Below, piece by piece: positions 1-6,810 of a stretch of DNA of 8,707 bases. Each line of letters opens with the position of its first letter. Position 1 is the first letter of the stretch. Where the stretch lies: NCBI GenBank assembly GCA_964639395.1, contig CAZXCT010000054.1, forward strand, positions 1-8,707, written 5' to 3'. Under the pieces are notes generated by a model, which saw nothing but the letters and a program-made list of their open reading frames with translations, ran no database searches and was not told the origin of the DNA. Origin of the DNA: ATZT02 sp964639395 (GTDB lineage: Bacteria; Actinomycetota; Actinomycetes; S36-B12; UBA5976). Position numbers and translations under genes: made by a program.

Positions 1-107
1 ACCTGTCGAACTAGCCCCCCGGCAAATAAGGTCAGATCGTCGGCATGGGCAAAAACAGCCAAAGCGACTCTATTTTCAGTTTTGGGGGTCTTGAAAGGCT
101 TTGCCAT
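1..107 (-). CDS. PIG-L/LmbE-family deacetylase, N-terminal fragment
   Basis: This is the first 35 codons of a gene that runs off the left edge of the window. The ATG is at 107-105 on the minus strand. The visible protein has a short polar leader, then a hydrophobic beta strand, then the motif AHADD (residues 20-24) and a glycine pair (30-31). This matches the N-terminal zinc-site pattern of PIG-L/LmbE deacetylases, AHPDD followed by GG. In that family the His and the second Asp bind zinc and the first Asp is the general base. Here Pro is replaced by Ala, a variant I believe occurs in the family. Members remove N-acetyl groups from GlcNAc-type substrates. The gene is divergent from the transporter operon and could share its control region. 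A TACTCT box (120-115) lies 7 nt before the ATG and there is no clear Shine-Dalgarno, so the mRNA may be leaderless. Only 35 residues are visible, so the family call is tentative. Confidence 0.6.
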   Translation of the reverse strand, partial: MAKPFKTPKTENRVALAVFAHADDLTLFAGGLVRQ

Positions 108-120
108 AGCGCTAAGAGTA

Positions 121-148
121 TTGCCAATGGGGTGAAAAACTCTATTAT
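121..148 (+). promoter_or_regulatory. Possible promoter of the transporter operon
   Basis: TTGCCA (121-126) and TATTAT (143-148) are separated by 16 nt and resemble -35 and -10 boxes. Transcription would begin near 155, giving an untranslated leader of roughly 95 nt that includes both the 191-207 palindrome and the 214-247 hairpins. The match is by eye in AT-rich DNA, where such pairs arise by chance. Confidence 0.3.
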
Positions 149-190
149 TAAAGTACTATTGTTATTTTAGAAATATATCAATTCATCCTC

Positions 191-207
191 TGAAAGTGTA
201 ACTTTCA
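191..207. repeat. Perfect 17-bp palindrome, candidate operator
   Basis: TGAAAGT (191-197) and ACTTTCA (201-207) are exact inverted repeats around the spacer GTA. The site ends 43 nt before the start codon of the binding-protein gene. Its size and symmetry suit a dimeric helix-turn-helix repressor, and the ROK regulator in the same operon is the obvious candidate. If the promoter proposed at 121-148 is right, the site lies about 37 nt inside the transcript. It would then act as a roadblock or as an RNA hairpin. I saw no second copy in the window. Confidence 0.5.
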
Positions 208-213
208 AATAAA

Positions 214-247
214 GGGGACGCAAAGTCCCCAGAAAAAGGAGGGGACT
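214..247 (+). promoter_or_regulatory. Mutually exclusive leader hairpins reaching the RBS
   Basis: GTCCCC (225-230) can pair with the upstream GGGGAC (214-219; 6 bp, 5-nt loop). Alternatively it can pair, as AGTCCCC (224-230), with GGGGACT (241-247; 7 bp, 10-nt loop). The second pairing buries the 3' part of the Shine-Dalgarno (GGAGGGG, 238-244), while the first leaves it free. This is the layout of a two-state translational switch. No known riboswitch class is recognised and the stems are short. Confidence 0.45.
238..244 (+). promoter_or_regulatory. Shine-Dalgarno that fixes a TTG start
   Basis: GGAGGGG lies 6 nt upstream of TTG at 251. It is one of the strongest ribosome binding sites in the window and supports the non-ATG start. 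Its last four bases belong to the GGGGACT arm that can pair with 224-230. Confidence 0.8.
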
Positions 248-250
248 GAA

Positions 251-1564
251 TTGCGCAAATTCAAATTCCTTCGTGGACTATCTCTTCTCGCCGTTGGCTC
301 CTTGCTGTTAGTTGCCTGCGGAAGCGGTACGAGTGATACCGCAACTGAAGACACTTCAGGCTCGACGAGTGAATCCACGAGTACAGAGGCAGGTTCGGCT
401 GGAGAAATCAATGTCTTTTTGATTCCTAGCCCTTCCTCTACCTCGATACAGAGCTTTATCCCAGAGTTCGAAGCACAAACCGGAATCAAGGTAAATGTTT
501 CAGAAACTCCGTATGGTGAAGCACATCAAAAGCAATTGCTTTCTTATAACCAGAAAGCCGGAGCATACGACGTAGCACAGTTCGACAACACCTACTTGGC
601 GCCATTCTGTCAAGCCGGAGCAATGTTGGCAATTGATAACTACATCGCTGGATCTACTGAATATGACATTAGTGATTTCAGTGAAGGTCAGCAAGATTAC
701 GGTAAGTGCAACGGTGAAACTTTAGGTTTGACCTTAAGTACTGAGNNNNNNNNNNAGTGGTATCGCACAGATATCTATGAAGAACTTGGATTAACCCCAG
801 CAAAAACGTGGGATCAGTATTATTCAAACGCTAAAGCCGTTCAAGATGCAGGATACGGCGGACAAATCATGGGATTTGGTCCAAACGTATCTTGGTGGTG
901 GATGACATTAGTTTGGTCATTTGGCGGAGAGCTATATGACGATGACTTGAATCCGGTAGTGAATAGTGCTGCAGCCATCGAAGCAACCGAATATCTAAAG
1001 AGTTTGATTGAGGTTTCACCAGATGGAGCAATTACTGCAACTGGCGATGACACCACTAGCAAATTCTTAGGTGAAGATATCGGAGCCATGTTGAACTATT
1101 CCGGTTACTACGGAATGGCACTTGATCCAGAAATTAATAAGAACGCTGGTAAATTTGCCACTGCGCCACAGCCGATGGGTGCCGTAGATACTACTCACCT
1201 TGCTGGTTGGAACATTGGTATTCCAGCTGATGCCGCAAATCCAGATGCTGCCTGGCAGTTCTTGGAGTTTGTGCTCGGTAAATCAAATTCTGTTGCCTAT
1301 CTAGAGTCGGGTGCTGCTGCGATTGGACGTAAGTCGATCATTAACAACACCGATTTACAGGTAGACAATCCATACTTACCGCAACTGGAAATTCCAGCAT
1401 CTAGCCGAATCGAACGCTATCCACAACTAGCGGTTTGGCCAGAAGTGGAAGTTGCCATTATTGACTCTGTCACTCAGGTGATGACTGGTGCGAAAACTGC
1501 AAAAGCAGCACTAGATGAGTTAAATGAAAAATTGGTACCAATCTTGGCCGCAGAGCCTAGATAA
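251..1564 (+). CDS. Sugar-type ABC transporter substrate-binding lipoprotein
   Basis: This is the extracellular, membrane-anchored binding protein that delivers solute to the permease pair encoded next. The TTG start is set by a strong Shine-Dalgarno and immediately yields a lipoprotein signal: basic residues 2-8, a hydrophobic core 9-22 and the lipobox LVAC with Cys23 as lipidation site. A Ser/Thr/Glu-rich linker (24-50) follows. The folded domain (about 52-437) has the usual family 1 landmarks, including a strand after the linker, EFEAQTGIKV (72-81), YRTDIYEELG (171-180) and an AGWNIGIP segment. The 437-residue length is normal for sugar-binding proteins of CUT1 importers. Cys120 and Cys153 could form a disulfide. 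Residues 166-169 are unknown because of 10 N. If the gap size is exact, residue 169 (codon NAG) must be Lys, Gln or Glu. The substrate cannot be told from sequence; a carbohydrate or amino sugar is likely from the operon. Confidence 0.9.
   Translation: MRKFKFLRGLSLLAVGSLLLVACGSGTSDTATEDTSGSTSESTSTEAGSAGEINVFLIPSPSSTSIQSFIPEFEAQTGIKVNVSETPYGEAHQKQLLSYNQKAGAYDVAQFDNTYLAPFCQAGAMLAIDNYIAGSTEYDISDFSEGQQDYGKCNGETLGLTLSTEXXXXWYRTDIYEELGLTPAKTWDQYYSNAKAVQDAGYGGQIMGFGPNVSWWWMTLVWSFGGELYDDDLNPVVNSAAAIEATEYLKSLIEVSPDGAITATGDDTTSKFLGEDIGAMLNYSGYYGMALDPEINKNAGKFATAPQPMGAVDTTHLAGWNIGIPADAANPDAAWQFLEFVLGKSNSVAYLESGAAAIGRKSIINNTDLQVDNPYLPQLEIPASSRIERYPQLAVWPEVEVAIIDSVTQVMTGAKTAKAALDELNEKLVPILAAEPR
746..755. 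other. Assembly gap of 10 N
   Basis: Ten undetermined bases interrupt the binding-protein gene just before its YRTD motif. The frame continues correctly if exactly 10 bases are missing, but short N runs of round length are often placeholders. The local residue count and the physical join between the two sides are therefore uncertain. Confidence 0.95.
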
Positions 1565-1585
1565 ACTAAATAGCAAAGGTCTGGT

Positions 1586-2491
1586 ATGTCTGATGTTTTG
1601 GCGCGTAAGCAAAAAAAGCGCTCAGCAATCGGAGATGCCAGACCAATTGCTCATTACTCAATAGCAGTATGGCTAATTCTTTTAGCCACAATCGTGGTGC
1701 CGTTGCTCTACGGCATTTTTTTATCTTTTCAAAACTATAAATTAGCTTCGGCTGTTCCACCAAGCTTTGTCGGCCTTGATAACTATGTACATGCCTTCAA
1801 TGCCTCAGAGACTTGGAGCACTCTCAGAATCACCATTATTTTGATGGTGATGGGCATGGCAGTGCAGATTCCACTGGGTGTGGGGTTGGCATTGATCTTG
1901 CATCAAAATTTAAAGGGCACTCGATTTTTCAGATCCGTGTTAATCATGCCCATGCTGCTAACGCCAGTAGCGGTTGGACTTATTTTCAGGTTCATGTTTG
2001 ATACGGATTTGGGTGTCATTAATTGGGCAATCGGTGAAATGGGACTTCCTAAAGTTAATTGGTTGGGCGCGCAAACCACTGCGTTAATTGCAATCGTAAT
2101 TGTCGAATCTTGGCAAAGCATTCCCTTTGTTATGCTCTTGGTCTTAGCCGCACTCGCCGGATTATCGAAAAGCTATTTTGAGGCAGCATTAATCGATGGT
2201 GCTACCAGAATTCAAACTTTCTTTAAAATCACCTTACCGTTAATAGCTCCCACACTTTTTGTAATCGTAATGATTAAGATTATGGATTTTTTAAAACTTT
2301 TTGACACTATTTTTATTTTGACACGGGGTGGGCCGGGTAATGATTCCACCACCCTTGGGTTATGGACCTACAAAACTGGTTTTGTTTTTTTAGAAATGTC
2401 GAGAGCATCCGCGCTTGGCGTGATAATTCTAGTTTTAACCATGCCGGTTTACTTTTTATGGCGTAGAGCATCACAGCAGGCCAGATCATGA
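1586..2491 (+). CDS. ABC sugar transporter permease, MalF/UgpA type
   Basis: This is an inner-membrane subunit of the importer and forms half of the translocation channel. The protein of 301 residues has a basic cytoplasmic N-terminus (8-12) and about six hydrophobic segments (roughly 26-47, 79-107, 117-138, 164-190, 221-246 and 275-291). The EAA loop, which docks the ATPase, is clear: EAALIDGATRIQTFFKITLPL starts at Glu199. It is followed by the ILTRGGPGNDS segment (244-254) typical of MalF-like CUT1 permeases. The ATG follows the binding-protein stop by 21 nt, with a modest AAAGG (1575-1579) 6 nt upstream. Its last four bases (ATGA) are the start of the next permease, so the two are translationally coupled. 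Family and role are secure; the substrate is not. Confidence 0.93.
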   Translation: MSDVLARKQKKRSAIGDARPIAHYSIAVWLILLATIVVPLLYGIFLSFQNYKLASAVPPSFVGLDNYVHAFNASETWSTLRITIILMVMGMAVQIPLGVGLALILHQNLKGTRFFRSVLIMPMLLTPVAVGLIFRFMFDTDLGVINWAIGEMGLPKVNWLGAQTTALIAIVIVESWQSIPFVMLLVLAALAGLSKSYFEAALIDGATRIQTFFKITLPLIAPTLFVIVMIKIMDFLKLFDTIFILTRGGPGNDSTTLGLWTYKTGFVFLEMSRASALGVIILVLTMPVYFLWRRASQQARS

Positions 2492-3315
2492 AAACCTTAA
2501 AAAACCATTGGTTTAGTTATTTAATTTTGTTGACTGCTACCTTTACTGCGTTGTTTCCACTCTTTTGGACGGTGTCTACCTCTATTAAATTTAAAGTAGA
2601 AACCTATGTTTTGCCACCAAAATTCATAAGTTTTACACCTACCGCAAAAAATTACACTTCGTTATTTGCGATGGAGTCATTCACCAGAATTTATATGAAT
2701 TCAATTTTGATAACAGTTGTTTCAACTTTGATTTGCCTAATAGCTGGTGCTTTTGCTGCTTACGCGTTAGCGCGCCGAGCCTCATTTAGTGGCCGACGTC
2801 CTTTGGAAGCACTCATGATTGCGGTAAGGGCATTACCTGGAATCGTGATAATTTTGCCGCTGTTTAACTTAGGTAGTTTTATTGGAATCTACGACAACAT
2901 ATGGGCGATAACTTTAATTTATGCCGGCTTTACTGTTCCTTTTGCGGTTTGGTTAATGACTAGTTTTTTTGAACAAATCCCAATTGAGATTGAAGAAGCT
3001 GCTCGAATCGATGGTGCTGGCACTTTTGTGCTATTTCGGCGCGTGCTGTTTCCGATAGCAGCCCCAGGAATTGTTGCAACGGGCGTATTTGTGGCGCTAT
3101 TAAGTTGGAATGAATTTTTGATTCCGGTAATTATGGCTGGCGAGAATTCTAAAACACTTCCTGTGTTGGTAGCGGGTTTTATCTCAAATAGAACGCTGGA
3201 TTGGGGCCCTATGGCTGCTGCTGCAACTGTCGCAATCATTCCAATAGCAATTTTCACGATAGTAATTCAAAAGTGGTTAGTTTCAGGATTATCAGGAGGT
3301 GCAGTTAAAGAATGA
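2488..3315 (+). CDS. ABC sugar transporter permease, MalG type
   Basis: This is the second inner-membrane channel subunit, partner of the preceding permease. It has 275 residues, the usual size for MalG-like proteins. Hydrophobic segments lie at about 11-30, 70-95, 108-127, 138-160, 188-215 and 242-262. The EAA loop is EEAARIDGAGTFVLFRRVLF from residue 169. A LLSWNEFLIP segment (204-213) and a C-terminus ending in GAVKE both match the family's usual ending. The start overlaps the previous stop as ATGA, and its own stop overlaps the ROK start in the same way. The coding sequence for SGG near its end also carries the Shine-Dalgarno of the next gene. No ATP-binding subunit follows, so the complex must use one encoded elsewhere. 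Confidence 0.93.
   Translation: MKTLKNHWFSYLILLTATFTALFPLFWTVSTSIKFKVETYVLPPKFISFTPTAKNYTSLFAMESFTRIYMNSILITVVSTLICLIAGAFAAYALARRASFSGRRPLEALMIAVRALPGIVIILPLFNLGSFIGIYDNIWAITLIYAGFTVPFAVWLMTSFFEQIPIEIEEAARIDGAGTFVLFRRVLFPIAAPGIVATGVFVALLSWNEFLIPVIMAGENSKTLPVLVAGFISNRTLDWGPMAAAATVAIIPIAIFTIVIQKWLVSGLSGGAVKE
3294..3300 (+). promoter_or_regulatory. Shine-Dalgarno of the ROK gene inside the permease
   Basis: AGGAGGT sits 11 nt before the ROK ATG at 3312, within the last codons of the upstream permease gene. It is near-consensus and supports efficient coupled translation of the regulator. Confidence 0.7.
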
Positions 3316-4487
3316 CCGAGATAATAACAAATTTTAGAGACAGACACGACATCGTTCGCCGAGCAAATGAATCGCGTTTAATCAAAATTGTTGCAGAGCA
3401 TCATCCAATTGGTAAGCCAGAGTTAATGAAATTGAGCGGTCTTTCACGTCCGACTGTTGACTTGATTGTTGATGGATTTATTGAAAAGGGTGTCATTAAA
3501 CCGACCGGAATGTCATTTGGTCGACCAGGGCGAAAAGCTACGCTTTTTGAATTAGACGCAAACGCCGGTTTTGGACTCGGTTTCGATTTAGGCGGGTCGA
3601 AGTTAGCTGGTGCCATTTCAAATATTGCTGGTGAGATTTTGGCAGAAGAAATTGAGCCAACTGCAAAACCGGCTGGTCCAAAAACTGTCGCGCAAATGGT
3701 AGATATGGCTAAGCGTTTATGCGAACGGGCCGATGTTGATATTGCTCGAATAACTCAAGTGACCGTTGGCACTCCTGGAATTATGAATGAACTAGGTGAA
3801 TTAAGTCTTGGAGAAAATGTGGACCAATTAGAAGGGGTTCATCTGCAAAAAATTCTTTCAAAAATGTTAGATGCAGAAGTTGTTGTAGAAAACGATGTAA
3901 ATGTAGCCGCACTCGGAGAATTTTTTCATGGGACTGCAATCGGCATTAACAACTTTGCTTTGCTGCAAATTGGAACTGGAATTGGATGTGGAATCTTCGT
4001 AGATGGAAAACTGATTAAGGGTCACCGGGGAGGAGCGGGTGAAACTGCTTTTTTACCATTATTTGGCGATCCAAATGATCCCAATGCAATCTCAAATGGA
4101 CTTTTGGAATCCGTTGCGGGTTCAAAAGGAATAGTTAAAGAGTTTGCAAAGCAAACCGGAGAAGAAATAGCGGTTAAAGAAATTTGCCAGCGTGCTAAGT
4201 CGGGTGACTTAGTGGCAATGAATTTGATTGATAATGTTTCAAAATATTGGGGCTACGCCTGTGCTTCACTCTCTGCAATCGTTGATCCAGAAATGATTAT
4301 TCTCTCTGGCGGAATTGGCTGTAATCCAGTTTTTTTAGAAAAAGTTAGAGCAGTTACTAATTCTCTTCTGCCCTATCAAGTAATCATTAAGCAAAGCAAA
4401 TTAGAAAATCGAGCCGGAGTAATTGGTGCGGCAAGCTTTTCTGCAGAAAGAGTTCGAGACAAAATGATCGGAAGGAACCTGTTCTAA
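3312..4487 (+). CDS. ROK-family transcriptional regulator
   Basis: This is a sugar-responsive regulator of the NagC/XylR/Mlc type, 391 residues. Residues about 17-76 form a winged helix-turn-helix (PELMKLSGLSRPTVDLIVDG at 36-55) with a GRPGRK wing (70-75). Residues about 85-380 form the ROK sugar-kinase-like domain, with DLGGSK (92-97), GTPGIMN (153-159), ENDVN (193-197), GTGIGCG (221-227) and LSGGIG (331-336). Two usual ROK features are absent. The GEIGH sugar and zinc site reads GETAF (243-247), and the Cys-rich zinc loop is replaced by a cysteine-free stretch (248-265). Ligand recognition is therefore probably different from glucose- or GlcNAc-type members, and kinase activity is unlikely. 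It lies inside the operon it presumably controls, with an ATGA overlap to the permease before it and a TAATG overlap to the aminotransferase after it. The palindrome at 191-207 is a candidate target. Confidence 0.9.
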   Translation: MTEIITNFRDRHDIVRRANESRLIKIVAEHHPIGKPELMKLSGLSRPTVDLIVDGFIEKGVIKPTGMSFGRPGRKATLFELDANAGFGLGFDLGGSKLAGAISNIAGEILAEEIEPTAKPAGPKTVAQMVDMAKRLCERADVDIARITQVTVGTPGIMNELGELSLGENVDQLEGVHLQKILSKMLDAEVVVENDVNVAALGEFFHGTAIGINNFALLQIGTGIGCGIFVDGKLIKGHRGGAGETAFLPLFGDPNDPNAISNGLLESVAGSKGIVKEFAKQTGEEIAVKEICQRAKSGDLVAMNLIDNVSKYWGYACASLSAIVDPEMIILSGGIGCNPVFLEKVRAVTNSLLPYQVIIKQSKLENRAGVIGAASFSAERVRDKMIGRNLF

Positions 4488-5734
4488 TGTCAAATCTACT
4501 CGCAATAAATGGCGGTAATCCGGTAAGAACTAAGTCTTACCCCGCTTGGCCTGAATACGACGAACGTGAGCGAGAGGGTTTACTTCGCGTCTTGGAGTCG
4601 AGAAATTGGTGGGCCAATCAAGGGGTAGAAGTTAAAACCTACGAAGAGGAATATGCCAAATTTACCGGTGCAAAAAATGCCTTTGCAGTTACCAATGGCA
4701 CTCATACTTTAGAAGTGATTTTTACTGCACTGGGCATTGGTGAAGGTGACGAAGTTATTTTGCCTGATTGGTCTTTCTTAGCAACTATTACCGCAATTAT
4801 TGCTGTTAATGCGATCCCGAAAGTTGTAGATGTTGATCCAATTACTGGCACTATCGATATTGCTCAAACAGAAGCAGCGATCACATCACGCACTAAAGCC
4901 ATCGTTTGTGTGCACGTTGCCGGTTCGATGGCTGATATGGATGCATTAAACGCAATTGCGTCCAAACACGGCCTGCTAGTGATTGAAGATGCGGCGCACG
5001 CGCATGGTTCTCGTTGGAACGGAATTCATGCTGGGGTACTTGGCGATGCAGGGAGTTTTTCATTTCAATCGTCCAAATTAATGACGGCTGGTGAGGGTGG
5101 AGTGATTCTGTCTAAGCATTCGGATCATGCTGCCATGTATCAATCAATTATTAATTGCGGTCGCGGTGAAGGTATTTGGTACTACCGACATATTCGCTTT
5201 GGTGGTAATTACCGAATGACCGAATGGCAGGGTGCGGTATTGCGCGCACAATTAGAGCGGTTTCCTGCGCAGCAAGCAAACCGGGCAAAAAATGCTAACT
5301 TTTTAAATCAAGAAATTGCAAAGATTGAAGGCTTCAAGCCGCAAGGTCGTTTAGAAGGTTGCACTGATCAAGGAAACTATTGTTATGTGGTTGAGGTAGA
5401 GCCAGAAAAGCTCAATGGTGCAACTCGTGATCAAGTGAGATTTGCTTTGCTAAAAGAAGGAATACCACTTACCACGGCCTACCCTCCTTTACACGCACTC
5501 GAATTATTTGCTGACAGTGAAGGTTTAGCCCCTAGATTTCGTGGGGAAGTTTCTCAGATTCGCTACAACCAACAAAAGTTTCCGGTAACGGATAAATTGG
5601 CTGCAAACACACTTTGGTTTACTACAAGTGTGTTGATGGGTGATGATTCAGATACTTTGAATGTTTTGACTGCTATGAATAAAGTTAAAGAAAACATTGA
5701 TGAAGTCGCAAAATTAGACGCACCGAGTTGGTAA
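4487..5734 (+). CDS. DegT/DnrJ/EryC1/StrS-family PLP aminotransferase
   Basis: This is a PLP enzyme that transfers an amino group to or from a keto-sugar or keto-cyclitol, typically with Glu/Gln and 2-oxoglutarate. The protein has 415 residues. Visible landmarks are the N-terminal LAINGGNPVR (5-14), TNGTHTLE (69-76) in the phosphate-binding region, IEDAAHAHG (166-174) with Asp168 for the pyridine nitrogen, SFSFQSSK (190-197) with Lys197 as the Schiff-base lysine, and NYRMTEWQGA (241-250). The N-terminus and the catalytic segment resemble the scyllo-inosose and keto-sugar aminotransferase branch more than the lipid A or polymyxin branch, but I cannot assign a substrate. The start overlaps the ROK stop (TAATG), with AAGGA (4472-4476) 10 nt upstream. 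In an importer operon a catabolic role, removing an amino group, is at least as likely as biosynthesis. Confidence 0.9.
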   Translation: MSNLLAINGGNPVRTKSYPAWPEYDEREREGLLRVLESRNWWANQGVEVKTYEEEYAKFTGAKNAFAVTNGTHTLEVIFTALGIGEGDEVILPDWSFLATITAIIAVNAIPKVVDVDPITGTIDIAQTEAAITSRTKAIVCVHVAGSMADMDALNAIASKHGLLVIEDAAHAHGSRWNGIHAGVLGDAGSFSFQSSKLMTAGEGGVILSKHSDHAAMYQSIINCGRGEGIWYYRHIRFGGNYRMTEWQGAVLRAQLERFPAQQANRAKNANFLNQEIAKIEGFKPQGRLEGCTDQGNYCYVVEVEPEKLNGATRDQVRFALLKEGIPLTTAYPPLHALELFADSEGLAPRFRGEVSQIRYNQQKFPVTDKLAANTLWFTTSVLMGDDSDTLNVLTAMNKVKENIDEVAKLDAPSW

Positions 5735-5739
5735 TTTAA

Positions 5740-6810
5740 ATGATTAAAGTGGGAATTATTGGTGGCGCTTTTGCTGGCACCTTGCATGCAGAGGGATGGC
5801 TGAATACTGGTAAGGCTGAAATAGTTGCGATGAGCTCGCAAAGTGAGCAGACTCGAAATAACTTCACTAATAAATTTGGTGGAAAAAGCTATAAAGACCC
5901 TGTAGAAATGATTGAAACAGAGACGCTCGACGTAGTTAGCTTGACGCTTCCGAATAAATTTCATCATCCATTAGCACTTAGCGCACTAGACAAAGGCATG
6001 CACGTAGTTTGTGAAAAGCCATTAAGCATGAATATTAAACAAGCAGAAGAAATGATTGCGGCTGCTAAGAGAAATAAGCGCCAAATATTTTATGCAGAGC
6101 AGATAGTTTTCTCAGCCAGGTACAAAAAAGTTAAAGAGTTGATCGATCAGGGCTCCTTTGGTGATTTAATCCATATTTCACATCGCGAAAGACATGGCGG
6201 CCCTCACGCAAATTGGTTCTTTGATCCAGAGATATCGGGTGGTGGGGTAACGCTCGATATGGGAATTCACGGAATCGGTATTTTGCAGTGGTTGATGCGA
6301 CCAAATAAAGTAACCCATGTTTTTGCGCGAATAAATTCGATAAAACCAGAGTACGCCTTAGATGATCATTGTCTAATAACTATGGAGTTTGACAATGGTG
6401 TTTTAGCAACGGTAGACGCCTCATGGGCTGCGCCAGGTGGCGTAGATGATGTATTAGAAATTCTGGGTAGAGATGGATATGTTCGAGCTGACTTAGCACG
6501 AGGGGCTGCACTTGATGTTTATTCACTTTCAGGGGTTGGGTATGCCACAGAAAAAGTTGAAATTGAGAAAGGTTGGCTAAAAGTTTCTCACGAAGAAGCC
6601 AGAACTTGGGGCTGGTATGCAGAAATTGAACACTTCGCCAGTTGCATTCTAGAAAATAAAGAATCTGAAATGAGTGCAGTGCATGGTTTGGAAGCATTGC
6701 AAGTAGCTATTGCGGCATATCAAAGTGCGGCTACAAACGCGAGGGTCGCAGTGAATGAAATTAAAGAAGTGAGTTTTCCGGCGGAGTTATGGCTTAAGCG
6801 AAGATCTTAA
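5740..6810 (+). CDS. Gfo/Idh/MocA-family NAD(P)-dependent oxidoreductase
   Basis: This is a cytoplasmic dehydrogenase that interconverts a sugar or cyclitol hydroxyl and ketone. It has 356 residues. The N-terminal Rossmann domain starts at once with GIIGGAFAG (5-13), and the signature EKP is at 92-94 with CEKPLS. The C-terminal alpha/beta domain contains SGGGVTLDMGIHGIG (166-180), where Asp173 and His177 occupy the usual D-x3-H catalytic positions. A tryptophan-rich strand, DASWAAPGG, follows later. It starts 5 nt after the aminotransferase stop and has no evident Shine-Dalgarno, so translation is probably coupled. Pairing with a DegT-type aminotransferase parallels known pairs such as NtdC/NtdA of kanosamine synthesis, where one enzyme makes the ketone and the other aminates it. 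The 3' end overlaps the convergent gene by 17 bp. The substrate is unknown. Confidence 0.92.
   Translation: MIKVGIIGGAFAGTLHAEGWLNTGKAEIVAMSSQSEQTRNNFTNKFGGKSYKDPVEMIETETLDVVSLTLPNKFHHPLALSALDKGMHVVCEKPLSMNIKQAEEMIAAAKRNKRQIFYAEQIVFSARYKKVKELIDQGSFGDLIHISHRERHGGPHANWFFDPEISGGGVTLDMGIHGIGILQWLMRPNKVTHVFARINSIKPEYALDDHCLITMEFDNGVLATVDASWAAPGGVDDVLEILGRDGYVRADLARGAALDVYSLSGVGYATEKVEIEKGWLKVSHEEARTWGWYAEIEHFASCILENKESEMSAVHGLEALQVAIAAYQSAATNARVAVNEIKEVSFPAELWLKRRS

Larger units (their letters stand above)
108..250. promoter_or_regulatory. Divergent intergenic control region
   Basis: This 143-bp, AT-rich region separates the minus-strand deacetylase from the plus-strand transporter operon. It contains a possible plus-strand promoter, a perfect 17-bp palindrome, two overlapping hairpin options and the Shine-Dalgarno of the binding-protein gene (separate entries). 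For the minus strand there is a leaderless-style TACTCT box at 120-115. A weaker promoter is also possible, TTGATA (181-176), 17 nt, TAGTAC (158-153). A shorter palindrome, ATTT-TAG-AAAT (164-174), is also present. Confidence 0.6.

Noticed and set aside
214..230. GGGGAC/GTCCCC hairpin as a rho-independent terminator
   Set aside because: It is followed by A-rich sequence and a ribosome binding site, not by a T tract, on the plus strand. The stem is only 6 bp.
2919..3257. 112-codon open frame on the minus strand
   Set aside because: It is entirely inside the MalG-type permease gene, which has clear family motifs. The antisense product has low-complexity composition.
5563..5967. 134-codon open frame on the minus strand
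   Set aside because: It straddles the end of the aminotransferase gene and the start of the oxidoreductase gene, both strongly supported on the plus strand. Its product has no recognisable domain.
6380..6697. 105-codon open frame on the minus strand
   Set aside because: It lies within the Gfo/Idh gene and encodes a Leu/His/Gln-rich product typical of an antisense frame.
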